A DNA stretch of 64,000 nt from Gammaproteobacteria bacterium (GTDB lineage: Bacteria; Pseudomonadota; Gammaproteobacteria; Pseudomonadales; Pseudohongiellaceae), in contig JAQWZF010000026.1 of the NCBI GenBank assembly GCA_029253585.1, positions 124,001 through 188,000 on the forward strand, in the 5' to 3' direction. Positions 53,337-62,319 of the stretch are shown one piece after another; position 1 is the first letter of the stretch; each line of letters starts with the position of its first letter. Under the pieces are notes generated by a model that was not told where the DNA came from, searched no databases, and worked only from the letters and a program-made list of their open reading frames with translations. The position numbers and the translations under genes are program-made.

Positions 53337-53651
53337 ATGAGCGAACAAAGTACGTCAGTGCAAGTCAAAATCATGGACAAAGAGTATCAGGTAAATTGCC
53401 CGCCTTCCGATCAGGAAGCGCTGATTAAGTCTGCCCGCTACCTCGATGAGAATATGCGCAAGATTAAGGGCCGGGGAAATATTCACGGCGTCGAAAAGAT
53501 TGCCGTAATGGCTGCGCTGAACATCACCCACGATATGCTACGCAAGAACCGACTCATCAACGAGACTCGCCACGCCACGGCACAGCAGGTTCAGGGTATA
53601 GAGGCCAAGATCGATTCCGCTATTGCCCGCAGCCGACAGCTAGAGATCTAG
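53337..53651 (+). CDS. zapA: Cell division protein ZapA
   Basis: A 104-residue ZapA, which bundles FtsZ filaments at the division ring. ATG at 53337 is preferred to a TTG at 53325. Motifs: VQVKIMDKEYQVNCPPSDQ, 'ALIKSARYLDENMRKIKG' and 'VEKIAVMAALNITHDML', followed by a helical coiled-coil tail. The order TIGR02449, zapA, 6S RNA, fau is the classic gammaproteobacterial arrangement and supports the call. Confidence 0.95.
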   Translation: MSEQSTSVQVKIMDKEYQVNCPPSDQEALIKSARYLDENMRKIKGRGNIHGVEKIAVMAALNITHDMLRKNRLINETRHATAQQVQGIEAKIDSAIARSRQLEI

Positions 53652-53717
53652 GCTTCAGGCATCTACCAGCGGCAGCTGATTGCTTTTAGGCTGCCCTATT
53701 ATCCCCCCTCTTCCGCT

Positions 53718-53908
53718 AGCCTTGCGCCTCCCAGAGATAGTCCGCAAGGCTATACATAACTTTTGCAACGACCCGTGAATTTATCGCAGCGCCAAGCCGG
53801 TCTGGGCAGAGTATCTCAACGAACAATCAGGGCCGCAGGCCCGTGAGTAGGAATACTCTGCCCCAGACCGGCGATGTAAGCGCCTCAGGGCTGGGAGGAT
53901 CACCCAGC
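53718..53908. other. Structured intergenic segment between zapA and 6S RNA
   Basis: Three hairpins within 190 bases. AGCCTTGCG (53718-53726) pairs with CGCAAGGCT (53743-53751). GCCGGTCTGGGCAGAGTAT (53796-53814) pairs with a nearly perfect complement at 53853-53872 (one extra C), enclosing an inner GGGCC/GGCCC stem (53830-53842). GCTGGG (53890-53895) pairs with CCCAGC (53903-53908). The first may terminate zapA, though the T-run is poor. The long second stem is stable enough to be an RNA or a processing signal. A minus-strand frame (53827-54072) across it has no support. Confidence 0.5.
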
Positions 53909-54035
53909 ATAGGGAGTGTCATTTGTTCACAGACCTGATTGTTCGCAAATAACTGTCCTAGCCCTAGATGAGCCTTCGAGAATTCATAACTCAAACTAGT
54001 GAGCCCCCCACTATCCTTATCCTTGCTGCCCGATA

Positions 54036-54041
54036 TATACT
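54036..54041 (+). promoter_or_regulatory. -10 box of the 6S RNA promoter
   Basis: TATACT lies ten bases before the predicted 6S 5' end (54051), the correct spacing for a sigma-70 promoter. No close match to the -35 consensus was found upstream. Confidence 0.6.
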
Positions 54042-54050
54042 TAAGGCGAT

Positions 54051-54228
54051 AGCTTCCTAGAACATTGGCCAATCAAAAATTGTTCTTGAGCCGATATCTT
54101 TATCACCGGAGGCAACTCGATAGGTGTTGTTGTGCATGTCCGCTAGTCGGAAAGCCTTATGCATCGCGGGTGCCACCACCTGAACCTTTGGGTTCAGGGC
54201 AAATTTGGTAGCGGTGTTCCGGGAAGCT
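54051..54228 (+). ncRNA. ssrS: 6S RNA
   Basis: A 178-base element in the classic place between zapA and fau. The ends pair: AGCTTCC (54051-54057) with GGAAGCT (54222-54228), extended by GAACA with TGTTC. Conserved internal pieces match E. coli 6S RNA: 'TTGAGCCGATAT' in the 5' arm, GCATGTCCG, AAGCCTTATG and 'CACCTGAACCTTTGGGTTCA' in the 3' arm, which is itself a hairpin (TGAACC/GGTTCA). The open central bubble expected for RNA polymerase binding is formed by the unpaired middle. 6S RNA binds sigma-70 holoenzyme and dampens transcription in stationary phase. Length is close to the 184 bases of E. coli. Confidence 0.9.
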
Positions 54229-54264
54229 TGTTAGTTTTTAACGTTAATTCGTTATCATCCTTCT

Positions 54265-54855
54265 ATGACTGATACTCGTAATACACTACGTTCTTCTCTT
54301 CGCGAGTCGCGCCAGAAATTGAGCCCAGCGCAGCAAGAGACCGCATCGGTCGCCTTGTTCAATCTTCTGGGAAACCAGGACTTCTTCCGTGTGGCACAGC
54401 GCATCGCGTTCTATCAGGTTGCAGACGGCGAGATCGATCCGCGAATGCTTCTCGATTTAGCACTTAGTGAGGGCAAGTCCTGCTTTCTTCCTATTATCGA
54501 ACAGGATAATCCCGAGTTCGTTTCTTTCTCTCCCTATGATGCAAATACAGAGCTGGTGCCGAACAAATGGGGAATAGCGGAGCCACCGGCATCCGAGGTT
54601 ATATCGCCAACCAATTTCGATGTGGTCTTCGTACCGCTAGTTGGGTTTAGTAAGGATTGTTTTAGATTGGGAATGGGCAAAGGCTTTTACGATCGCACCT
54701 TTAGCTTCAAGATCTTTAATCGACGCAGCAGCCCGCTGCTCGTAGGTCTCGCACACGAGAGCCAGTTAGTCGATTCATTTGCGGTGGAGAGCTGGGATGT
54801 CCGCCTGGACGCGGTTGCCACCGACAAAAAAATATACCGCCCAGATACTGCATAG
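54265..54855 (+). CDS. fau: 5-formyltetrahydrofolate cyclo-ligase
   Basis: A 196-residue enzyme that converts 5-formyltetrahydrofolate to 5,10-methenyltetrahydrofolate with ATP. The N-terminal RSSLRESRQKLSPAQQ and the FDVVFVPLVGFSKD strand are family-typical. The signature RLGMGKGFYDRTF is the ATP and folate-binding loop. The gene begins 37 bases past the end of 6S RNA, as in E. coli where ygfA (fau) is co-transcribed with ssrS. Confidence 0.94.
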   Translation: MTDTRNTLRSSLRESRQKLSPAQQETASVALFNLLGNQDFFRVAQRIAFYQVADGEIDPRMLLDLALSEGKSCFLPIIEQDNPEFVSFSPYDANTELVPNKWGIAEPPASEVISPTNFDVVFVPLVGFSKDCFRLGMGKGFYDRTFSFKIFNRRSSPLLVGLAHESQLVDSFAVESWDVRLDAVATDKKIYRPDTA

Positions 54856-54860
54856 GGCGG
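54829..54860 (-). terminator. Likely terminator for the small minus-strand gene
   Basis: CCGCCC (54837-54842) pairs with GGGCGG (54855-54860). On the minus strand the stem is followed by TATATTTTTTT. It overlaps the end of fau and lies downstream of the 30-residue gene at 54978. Confidence 0.5.
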
Positions 54861-54977
54861 AATACCGAGCTTACTACCTATCCTTGGCTTATCTTCCCTG
54901 TTGGTTATCTTAGAACTGGTCTCGTTCTGCCCTCATGCATCGCTGGCGCGGCACTATGAGAAATCACACTTGTTTGG

Positions 54978-55070
54978 CTACAGCAATGCGCTATGAGCAA
55001 CACCACTAGCCAGCACGCCCACTACAAATAGGCTAATAACTACCATAACCATGTCTGGCTTCTTGTTCAT
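54978..55070 (-). CDS. 30-residue single-pass membrane protein
   Basis: ATG at 55070 with GGAGAC before it, stop TAG at 54978. The product starts MNKKPDMVMVV and continues as one hydrophobic segment (VISLFVVGVLASGVAHSALL). The charged N-terminus should stay in the cytoplasm. Size and form match the 28-residue protein at 2389-2475, though sequences differ. A hairpin with a T-run lies downstream on the same strand. Function unknown. Confidence 0.5.
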   Translation of the reverse strand: MNKKPDMVMVVISLFVVGVLASGVAHSALL

Positions 55071-55227
55071 AATTGTCTCCATGCCATTTAACGCTCAAGA
55101 GATTTAACGTCTGTTCTGGCAAAAGCTTTAATTTCCTTGAAAAAACAACTGACTAGCTAACGAAGCTCGATTTAATTATCGGAAATTCGAAATTTCTATT
55201 GCGCTGGAAAAATTGCTGCCTATAATG

Positions 55228-55243
55228 CTGTACAAACATACAG
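55228..55243. promoter_or_regulatory. LexA box upstream of imuA
   Basis: CTGTACAAACATACAG matches the CTGT-N8-ACAG LexA operator exactly, 22 bases before the imuA ATG. It predicts SOS induction of imuAB. Confidence 0.85.
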
Positions 55244-55265
55244 TATTTATTGGGTTGATTTTAAA

Positions 55266-55997
55266 ATGACAATTATACGAAACCACTGCGACACGCATTT
55301 TCAATACCAGAGCCAGTATCAGCCCTCACAGGCCAACGCTATGCATGACGCGGGCTCTAGCGATATAGACGAGCTCATACAAGACAATCCCGCACTGTGG
55401 CGTGGCTGCGATATGGCGGGTCAGGGCACGACCGGTCGCAGTACTGGGTTTACGCAACTGGACGCAATTCTCCCCGGGCGCGGATGGCCCGAGAAAGGCT
55501 TAATGGAGGTCGTTACGCCTCATTGGGGCATGGGTGAGCTTCAGTTATTAATTCCCCTCATGCGCTCAGTCGTTGAACAGGGAAAATGGATTCTATGGAT
55601 ATCGCCTCCCTATTTACTCTATGCCCCTGCCTTGGTTCAGGCAGGCATTAATACCGAGCAGGTGTTGGTGGTAAAGCTGGACACCTCTTGCAAGGATGTC
55701 TTGTGGAGCATGGAAAAGGCACTGCAGACCGAAAACTGTGGCCTGGTTCTAGCCTGGCAGAATTGGTTACCGACGAAGGTATTGCGCCGTTTACAGCTGG
55801 CAGCGGATACAGGAGACACACTGGGAGTATTGTTCAAGCATCATGATAGTGAGCACTCACCATCTCCCATACGTCTTAAAATAGAGGATTCTTACTCCGA
55901 AAACGCGGGTTTTAACGAGTCTGAGGTAACCGTTATCAAGGCCAGAGGCAATTTTCGCTCTCTCAGTGCGAACATTAATCTGTACCAACAAGCCTGA
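55266..55997 (+). CDS. imuA: SOS translesion synthesis protein ImuA
   Basis: A 243-residue RecA-like/SulA-related protein of the SOS mutasome. Recognised by 'RSTGFTQLDAILPGRGWPEK', then GLMEVVTPHWGMGELQLLI, the family's degenerate nucleotide-binding region, and 'CGLVLAWQNWLPTKVLRRLQ'. ImuA binds ImuB and DnaE2 in error-prone repair. It is under a clear LexA box and is followed by imuB 19 bases on. lexA is not in this window. Confidence 0.9.
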   Translation: MTIIRNHCDTHFQYQSQYQPSQANAMHDAGSSDIDELIQDNPALWRGCDMAGQGTTGRSTGFTQLDAILPGRGWPEKGLMEVVTPHWGMGELQLLIPLMRSVVEQGKWILWISPPYLLYAPALVQAGINTEQVLVVKLDTSCKDVLWSMEKALQTENCGLVLAWQNWLPTKVLRRLQLAADTGDTLGVLFKHHDSEHSPSPIRLKIEDSYSENAGFNESEVTVIKARGNFRSLSANINLYQQA

Positions 55998-56015
55998 CCC
56001 GTTTGGAGCAATTTC

Positions 56016-57503
56016 TTGAAAGATCCAGACAGCGAGGCACAGCTCCCTCTGCCCTCTTTGGCGAGGGAATCTGGCGCACAGGTCATCAGGCTGCCCGCCA
56101 GCCCCAACACTGTAAAGGCGAACCGGCTCACTGCAAACAAGACTAGCCTTAGAACACCGGCAAGGCGTACCAGGCCCAACAAGCTATGGTATGCACTCTA
56201 TCTCCCCCAGCTCACTAACCTGGGCCCATCACAGCAGAAGAAATATCTAAACCGATTAGCCGGTCACATGCAAAGCGTCAGCTCTAATGTGAGCTTTCAC
56301 CCGCAGGCATTGGCCTGCGAGGTTCGTAGCGGCCTGAAATACTTTGGCGGCATCGACACGATTCACCAAAAATTAAAAAAACTGGTTGAAGAACAATTAC
56401 AACAATGGGAATTGGATGATAACTTCCTCTATGCCGCCAGTCCTACTATTAGCGGCAGCTTGCTGTTGGCCAGATCCGGGCACAACGCTCTGGTCTATCG
56501 GAAAGAAAACTTACGCTCTGCACTAGGCCAGCTCCCCACTGATGTTCTGCACCTAAACCGTGAGCAGGGACGGCGTCTTCATAATATGGGGGTTCGCTAT
56601 TTGAGGGATATCTGGCGCCTACCAAGTGATGGTGTGCGCAAACGTTTTGGCAGCAACATTGTCGACCAGCTAGATAAGGCGCTAGGAAAGGCCCCCGAAC
56701 CCACATGTAACTATGTTCCGCCTCCGGCATTTATTACTTCTTATGACTTGCCCTATGAATTAGAAAATCTCGATCGAGTATTGCCTATAGTCGATGAACT
56801 GTTAGCACAGCTTTGTGATTTTTTACGACGACGAGACCTTAGTACCAACCACCTGATTCTTTCTTTGTTGCATGAGAAACGCGATAGCACCGACGTTAGC
56901 ATCGGCTTACGTCAGGCGAGCAGATCACAACAGCACCTCATGCTTTTGCTAGAGACTCATTTTAGTCAACTGTCTATTCCCTCCCCGGTTACTGCCATCA
57001 AGATTGAAGTTATAAAGTTCGATAGTTTTATTGCCGAGAGCAATTCACTACTGAAGGAAGCAGTGCCAGAGCTCCCTAAACAAAATGACAGTAGTCTTGT
57101 TCAATTTATGGAACAACTACAAGCCAGACTTGGCAATAACCATATTAAACTTGTTAGTAATATGGCGCAGCATTGTCCAGAGCATGCCAGTATGCAGCTC
57201 GATTATAGCGATGATTCTAATCGGCGAAAGAGCATAGGCAAGGTGAGAAAAGTCTCTAACAATCCGAGACCTTTATGGCTGCTACAAGATCCTGTGCTGC
57301 TTCATATCAACAAGGGCAGGCTCTTCTATCGCAAGCCTATCGCTATACTAAGTGGGCCAGAACGGATAGAGACTCACTGGTGGTCAGGAGCGGATATATG
57401 CAGAGACTATTACGTCGCCAGAGAATCTAGCGGCAGCAGACTATGGATCTATCAGGAGAAAGGCAGCGTAAAAAAGTGGTACTTACATGGCATATTTGCG
57501 TAA
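56016..57503 (+). CDS. imuB: Y-family polymerase-like protein ImuB
   Basis: A 495-residue ImuB. The start is TTG at 56016 with GGAG in front at normal spacing. The N-terminus is a basic linker; 'LWYALYLPQLTNLGPSQQKK' begins the palm-like region, and 'HPQALACEVRSGLKYFGG' corresponds to the second catalytic region but lacks the acidic residues of active Y-family enzymes. The HhH region ('LNREQGRRLHNMGVRYLRDI') and C-terminal beta-clamp and partner-binding part follow. ImuB links DnaE2 to the sliding clamp. It is co-transcribed with imuA. Confidence 0.9.
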   Translation: MKDPDSEAQLPLPSLARESGAQVIRLPASPNTVKANRLTANKTSLRTPARRTRPNKLWYALYLPQLTNLGPSQQKKYLNRLAGHMQSVSSNVSFHPQALACEVRSGLKYFGGIDTIHQKLKKLVEEQLQQWELDDNFLYAASPTISGSLLLARSGHNALVYRKENLRSALGQLPTDVLHLNREQGRRLHNMGVRYLRDIWRLPSDGVRKRFGSNIVDQLDKALGKAPEPTCNYVPPPAFITSYDLPYELENLDRVLPIVDELLAQLCDFLRRRDLSTNHLILSLLHEKRDSTDVSIGLRQASRSQQHLMLLLETHFSQLSIPSPVTAIKIEVIKFDSFIAESNSLLKEAVPELPKQNDSSLVQFMEQLQARLGNNHIKLVSNMAQHCPEHASMQLDYSDDSNRRKSIGKVRKVSNNPRPLWLLQDPVLLHINKGRLFYRKPIAILSGPERIETHWWSGADICRDYYVARESSGSRLWIYQEKGSVKKWYLHGIFA

Positions 57504-57602
57504 CTTCATGGGCCTAAATTGCGATACCATGATTTATGTTACTACTTAGAACCCTTATTTATTAAAGACTGCTATTGAGTGAGGGACGTAGGCTACACAT
57601 CA

Positions 57603-58591
57603 ATGAGCAGCTCTAACATGGCAAACTTACACTGGAGGACAGCTCTTAGTAGCAGAAGCGCTATTCTCCTCTGTATTTTTTCCACTGTATTTTCCTTCAA
57701 TTATTCGATAGAAGCTGACGAGCCTGAACTACTGCCTCAGACCGGTTCCTGGCAGTGGCTGGAGGGAAGGAGAGAGCAAGTCTCCCGAAAAGTGACGGCC
57801 CTGGGGCGTAATCTTGACGCCTGGCTATCTGGTGAGAACATTGGAGAAAACGCGAACGAGACCTACTTATGTATCCGCCTTAACCAGCAAGCCGCCTCAT
57901 TCGAAGGCTACCACTCACGCCTAAAGATCGACGGCAGCCTAGACCTGCCCCAAACTTCAAAACGCTGGAAGTTGATCTTTGAATCCGATGCGGCAGAACT
58001 CAATTCACTGGAAGGCACTATGCTGGGAGAAGAGGCCTCGGCAGAATCAATAGGAGGCGTCAGTTACCAGCAGAAATCAGGTGGCTCCTGGCTACTGAAT
58101 CACTCTATCGGTCTGCGGGCTAAAATTCAGGCCGATCCGTTCTATCGTTTTAAGTCGCAATATGAAAAACAAATGAATGAAGACTGGTCTTTTGGCTATC
58201 GTCAGAAGATCTGGCACTACAAGAGTCAAGGCTGGGGCTACAATACTGACATCTTTTTCAATCGAAAGATCAAAGAGACAAAATACTGCAGTTTTCTTCG
58301 GAAGTAAGATATCAGCAAGAGCGCAATCGAACCGAGTTCAGCCAGACTATTGCCCTACATAACTCTCTCGGGCAATTCGAGACCTTGAGTTATGAGCTCG
58401 GCATATTAGGCATCAACAAACCCAACATAAGAATCAGCGACTATTATGTGGGCACACAATACCGGCGAGCGATTCGTGATCAGTGGCTATTTCTTGAAAT
58501 GATTCCGCAGTTAATTGTATCCCGTGATGAAAACTGGCGGCCGCAGCCGAAGCTTGTGTTAAATCTTGAAATGCTTTTCTTTGATATTTAG
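57603..58591 (+). pseudogene. Exported beta-barrel-type protein, frameshifted
   Basis: From ATG 57603 (GTG at 57579 also possible) a frame runs to 58307 with a signal peptide (AILLCIFSTVFSFNYSIEA). The middle has barrel-type strands (YHSRLKIDGSLDLPQTSKRW, SIGLRAKIQADPFYRFKSQY). At about 58285 homology moves to another frame, which continues 'LQFSSEVRYQQERNRTEFSQ' and ends NLEMLFFDI at 58591. One lost base explains it. Joined, about 330 residues. The family is an uncharacterised outer-membrane-type protein. It lies between imuB and dnaE2, outside the usual mutasome gene set. Read-level evidence is needed to separate pseudogene from error. Confidence 0.7.
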
Positions 58592-58603
58592 TAGTACTTC
58601 CCT

Positions 58604-61600
58604 CTAAGTGAAGTTTCGTGAAGGCAAGTTCATTGCACCTAGCCAGTGACTGAGATCGACTAACTGTCTTGCGATAAGATGAGTAACGTCATCACTGCTT
58701 TGAACATGACCTACGACGCCTACCAGCACTGCCTGTCTTACAATCGGACGCTGCTTCTCTCCTAATTTCGGCCAGACGACTACGTTAACTAATCCGCTCT
58801 CGTCTTCCAGGGTTAGAAAGGTAACCCCTGCGGCCGTCTGCGGCCGTTGACGACTGGTGACAATGCCTACCACCTTGATGATGCTCTCATTACTTATGCT
58901 TCGCAGACCACTAGCGCGCTCTACGCCATAGAGATCGAGGTGCGGCCGCAGCAAGGCGACCGGATGTCTGCGCAGGCTAAGCCCCGTACTCCCATAGTCA
59001 GCCATTATATTATTTGCCTCAGAGGGTACTGGCAGCAAGACATCTATTCCGAACTCGCTATCTTCGATAGCAAGCCCCTGCCTGTCCGAAAAAGATAGCG
59101 GCTTGTCGGCTCCCGCGACCATCCAGAAGGCTCGATGCCTGTCTCCGCTTAGCTTTTTCAACGCGTCGGCGGCAGCAAGACTCTCTATATCCTTCTTGTT
59201 CAATGCCGTTCTGGTAAGTAAGTCTTGCACCGACACGAATCGCCCCAACTCGCGTGCTAGGCTTATCGCTTCGGCCCCGGCTTCAGACAGCCCCTTCACC
59301 AGACTGAAACCCAAACGCAGGGCGGGCAGCGTAGGCTTGTGTTTGGCGAACTCTAGAGTCGAGTTATAGCTACTCTCATTCACATCGACAGAGCGAATCG
59401 TAATGCCATGACGCTGGGCATCCTGTATTAGTTGTGCGGGAAGATAGAAACCCATGGGCTGACTATTGAGCAGGGCACAGCAGAATGCGGCGCCGTGGTG
59501 ATACTTCAGCCAACAGGAGACGTAGGTTATCAGGGCAAAGCTAGCGGAGTGCGACTCAGGAAAACCGTAGTCGCCGAAGCCTTTAATTTGGCTATAGATG
59601 CGCAGGGCAAACTCTTCGCTATAGCCACGGGCGCTCATGCCGGAGATTAATCTATCGCGAAATACCTCGAGACCTCCCTTCTTCTTCCAGGCCGCCATGG
59701 CTCGACGCAACTGATCGGCTTCGCCGGCTGTGAATCCGGCCGCCACCATGGCGAGCTTCATGATCTGCTCCTGAAAGATGGGCACCCCCAGAGTGCGCTC
59801 TAGCGTCTCTCTTATCGCCTCGCTTTCGTATTTTATCTTGCGAGGGTTTTTACGCCGCTCCAGATAAGGGTGCACCATGTCGCCCTGTATGGGGCCCGGC
59901 CTAACGATCGCGATTTGAATGACCAGATCATAATAGTTACGAGGCTTTAACCTGGGCAGCATGCTCATCTGGGCTCTGGACTCGATCTGAAAAACCCCCA
60001 CCGTATCGGCTTCACAAATCATGTCATAGACAGCTGCATCTTCTTCCTGGGAGATCTTGTCCATGCCAATTTCTTCGCTGCTATAACTATTAACCAGATC
60101 GATCGCCTTATGAATCGCGCTTAACATACCTAGCGCAAGCACATCGACTTTAAGCAGGCCCAGTGACTCCAGATCGTCTTTATCCCACTGAATGATAGTT
60201 CGACCAGCCATGGTCGCATTCTCGATAGGCACCAGATGGGATAGCGAGCCCTGGCTAATCACGAAGCCTCCCACATGCTGTGACAGATGCCTGGGGAAGC
60301 CCATCAGGGACTGTGCAAGGTGTAGCAAAGTTTTAATTTTTGGATCGCTGTAATCGACACCAGAATCCGATAACTGTTCCTCCAAGTCACTACCCCACCA
60401 GTAGATAGACTTGGCCAGACGATTTATCAGCTCTTCTTCGAGACCCAGCGCCTTACCTACATCGCGTATGACACTGCGCGAACGATAGGTAATAACGGTC
60501 GCCGCTATTGCCGTACGATGACGCCCATATTTTTCATAGATATGCTGAATCACCTCTTCGCGCCGACTGTTCTCAAAATCGACATCTATATCCGGCGGCT
60601 CCTTGCGTTCGGGAGAGAGAAACCTCTCAAAGAGAAGCTGTGCGTGATCGGGGCTGACCTCGGTTATGCCAAGGCAATAACAAACTGCAGAGTTAGCGGC
60701 AGAGCCACGTCCCTGACAATAGATATTCTCACTGTTTGCGAAACAGACAATCTCATGCACCGTCAGGAAAAAATGTTCATAAGATAATTCCTTAATTAGT
60801 CTCATTTCGTGTTCGATTGTTTTCTTATTTTTCTCTGAGATTCCTTGCGGCCAACGCCGCTTAATACCCTCTTTGGTTAGCTGCCAAAGCCAGCTATGTG
60901 CGGTATATCCCTGCGGCACAAGTTCACTGGGGTATTCATAGCGAAGTTCATCCAGAGAGAAATCACAGCGATTGGCTATAAGGAATGTCTCTTCGAGTAA
61001 CTTTGCCGGATACAGCTTTCTTAACTTTTCTATAGGGCGCAGATGCCTCTGCGAGTTTGGCTCCGCCGCAAAGCCAATTTCTGCTAGGGGCTTAACTAAA
61101 CGTATTGCTGTGAGCGTGTCTTGCACGATGCGACGCTCGGCCTCATGCATATAGACACCCCCTGCTGCGCAAAGGGGAATAGCGAAGCGCTCCCCCAACT
61201 TCTGCAGGCAGCCCAACCTTACCCGGTCGTCGCCCCTTAGAAGCAGCTCAGCGGCGATCCATAGTTTGTCTGGTGATAGAGCCCGCAAATAGCTGGCCTG
61301 TGATTCGATACAGGCGTCTGGATGTTTAAGTTCAGGAACCCACAGCAACATGCAGTCGCTGGGAAAATTATCCACTAACAATTTTCTGTCGATTCGGTAC
61401 TCGCCCTTCTTTGCCCGTCTGCGCGCACAGGTTATTAGGTGGCTCAGTTCGCCATAGCCCTTGCGATTAGCTGCTAGCAATACGATTCGCAACTCGTAAT
61501 CTATATCGCCGGTTACCGCCTCATCGGCAACATCGACTAGCGTATCGCGCAGGACGAACTCGCTTCCGACGATTAATTTAATGCGCCGTTCCTTCGCTGC

Positions 61601-61867
61601 CATATGCGCCTTAACCACACCCGACAGCGAACATTCATCGGTAATCGCAATGGCGCTATACCCCAAGGAGTCTGCTCTGTCCACTAACTCCTCCGGAAAG
61701 GAGGCGCCACGCAGGAAAGTGAAATTGGAGATGCAGTGCAGCTCGGCATATGTCTGCACGGCAACCGAGTTCACGGTAGCTTCTCCATCTGAGGCGGCAT
61801 GATTAAGAGTCGCACCTGCCACTGCCTGAGAAGCAGGGTCGGGTGCTATGGAGTGATTTTGAGTCAT
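58604..61867 (-). CDS. dnaE2: Error-prone DNA polymerase DnaE2 (ImuC)
   Basis: A 1087-residue C-family polymerase alpha subunit, the size of DnaE2 and shorter than DnaE1. The PHP domain starts 'ELHCISNFTFLRGASFPEEL'. 'YCQGRGSAANSAVCYCLGI' and 'PPDIDVDFENSRREEVIQHI' contain the catalytic aspartates. The C-terminus has an OB-fold ('GVTFLTLEDESGLVNVVVWP') and lacks the tau-binding tail. It copies damaged templates during the SOS response. A perfect LexA box lies about 21 bases upstream. It converges with imuAB instead of forming the usual operon. Confidence 0.95.
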   Translation of the reverse strand: MTQNHSIAPDPASQAVAGATLNHAASDGEATVNSVAVQTYAELHCISNFTFLRGASFPEELVDRADSLGYSAIAITDECSLSGVVKAHMAAKERRIKLIVGSEFVLRDTLVDVADEAVTGDIDYELRIVLLAANRKGYGELSHLITCARRRAKKGEYRIDRKLLVDNFPSDCMLLWVPELKHPDACIESQASYLRALSPDKLWIAAELLLRGDDRVRLGCLQKLGERFAIPLCAAGGVYMHEAERRIVQDTLTAIRLVKPLAEIGFAAEPNSQRHLRPIEKLRKLYPAKLLEETFLIANRCDFSLDELRYEYPSELVPQGYTAHSWLWQLTKEGIKRRWPQGISEKNKKTIEHEMRLIKELSYEHFFLTVHEIVCFANSENIYCQGRGSAANSAVCYCLGITEVSPDHAQLLFERFLSPERKEPPDIDVDFENSRREEVIQHIYEKYGRHRTAIAATVITYRSRSVIRDVGKALGLEEELINRLAKSIYWWGSDLEEQLSDSGVDYSDPKIKTLLHLAQSLMGFPRHLSQHVGGFVISQGSLSHLVPIENATMAGRTIIQWDKDDLESLGLLKVDVLALGMLSAIHKAIDLVNSYSSEEIGMDKISQEEDAAVYDMICEADTVGVFQIESRAQMSMLPRLKPRNYYDLVIQIAIVRPGPIQGDMVHPYLERRKNPRKIKYESEAIRETLERTLGVPIFQEQIMKLAMVAAGFTAGEADQLRRAMAAWKKKGGLEVFRDRLISGMSARGYSEEFALRIYSQIKGFGDYGFPESHSASFALITYVSCWLKYHHGAAFCCALLNSQPMGFYLPAQLIQDAQRHGITIRSVDVNESSYNSTLEFAKHKPTLPALRLGFSLVKGLSEAGAEAISLARELGRFVSVQDLLTRTALNKKDIESLAAADALKKLSGDRHRAFWMVAGADKPLSFSDRQGLAIEDSEFGIDVLLPVPSEANNIMADYGSTGLSLRRHPVALLRPHLDLYGVERASGLRSISNESIIKVVGIVTSRQRPQTAAGVTFLTLEDESGLVNVVVWPKLGEKQRPIVRQAVLVGVVGHVQSSDDVTHLIARQLVDLSHWLGAMNLPSRNFT

Positions 61868-61887
61868 GATATGGGGGCATTTTTATA

Positions 61888-61903
61888 CTGTATATATATA
61901 CAG
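61888..61903. promoter_or_regulatory. LexA box upstream of dnaE2
   Basis: CTGTATATATATACAG matches the LexA consensus perfectly in a fully palindromic 22-base context, 21 bases before the dnaE2 start. It predicts tight SOS control. Confidence 0.9.
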
Positions 61904-62319
61904 TATTTTGAGTCCAGCCAAAAGTCAACTCATTGCTTCGTTAGCTGTGCTTGATGAGAGTTTCGATCTTCTGATAAGAAGCTATTTGAATGGGAACTGT
62001 GACGGGCAGGGTGCCGTCGGATAGGTCGAGTGGTGCCTAGTTAGTTCAGTGGTGGTCAGCGGCTCTCTAGTGGAGCTTGATGCACGCTATAAATACATCC
62101 CTGTAGCTCGGGCTGGCGTCCTGCCTCGCACGGCATCAATCTCCACTAAAAACCCACTGCCTTTGGAGTCAGGTGAGAAACTCAAAGTCAGAAACTCGCA
62201 GCGGTTAAAATAGCGTCCGGGGGGGGAATTCTGCGTAATAATTTTCGAAGCGGGATCTTAGGTGGAACCCTGAAAATAGAACAGGTGCGTCTGTGTCGCT
62301 GTGCCAATAAATTTTTGCG
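61904..62319. other. Intergenic region without recognised gene
   Basis: No frame with ribosome site or family motif was found on either strand. The minus-strand frame at 62205-62483 overlaps the end of the next gene and has no support. The dnaE2 promoter should lie at the left edge. Confidence 0.35.

Noticed and set aside
53827..54072. 81-codon minus-strand frame across the hairpin cluster and 6S RNA
   Set aside because: It overlaps the 6S RNA and a strong hairpin, has no ribosome site and no family features.
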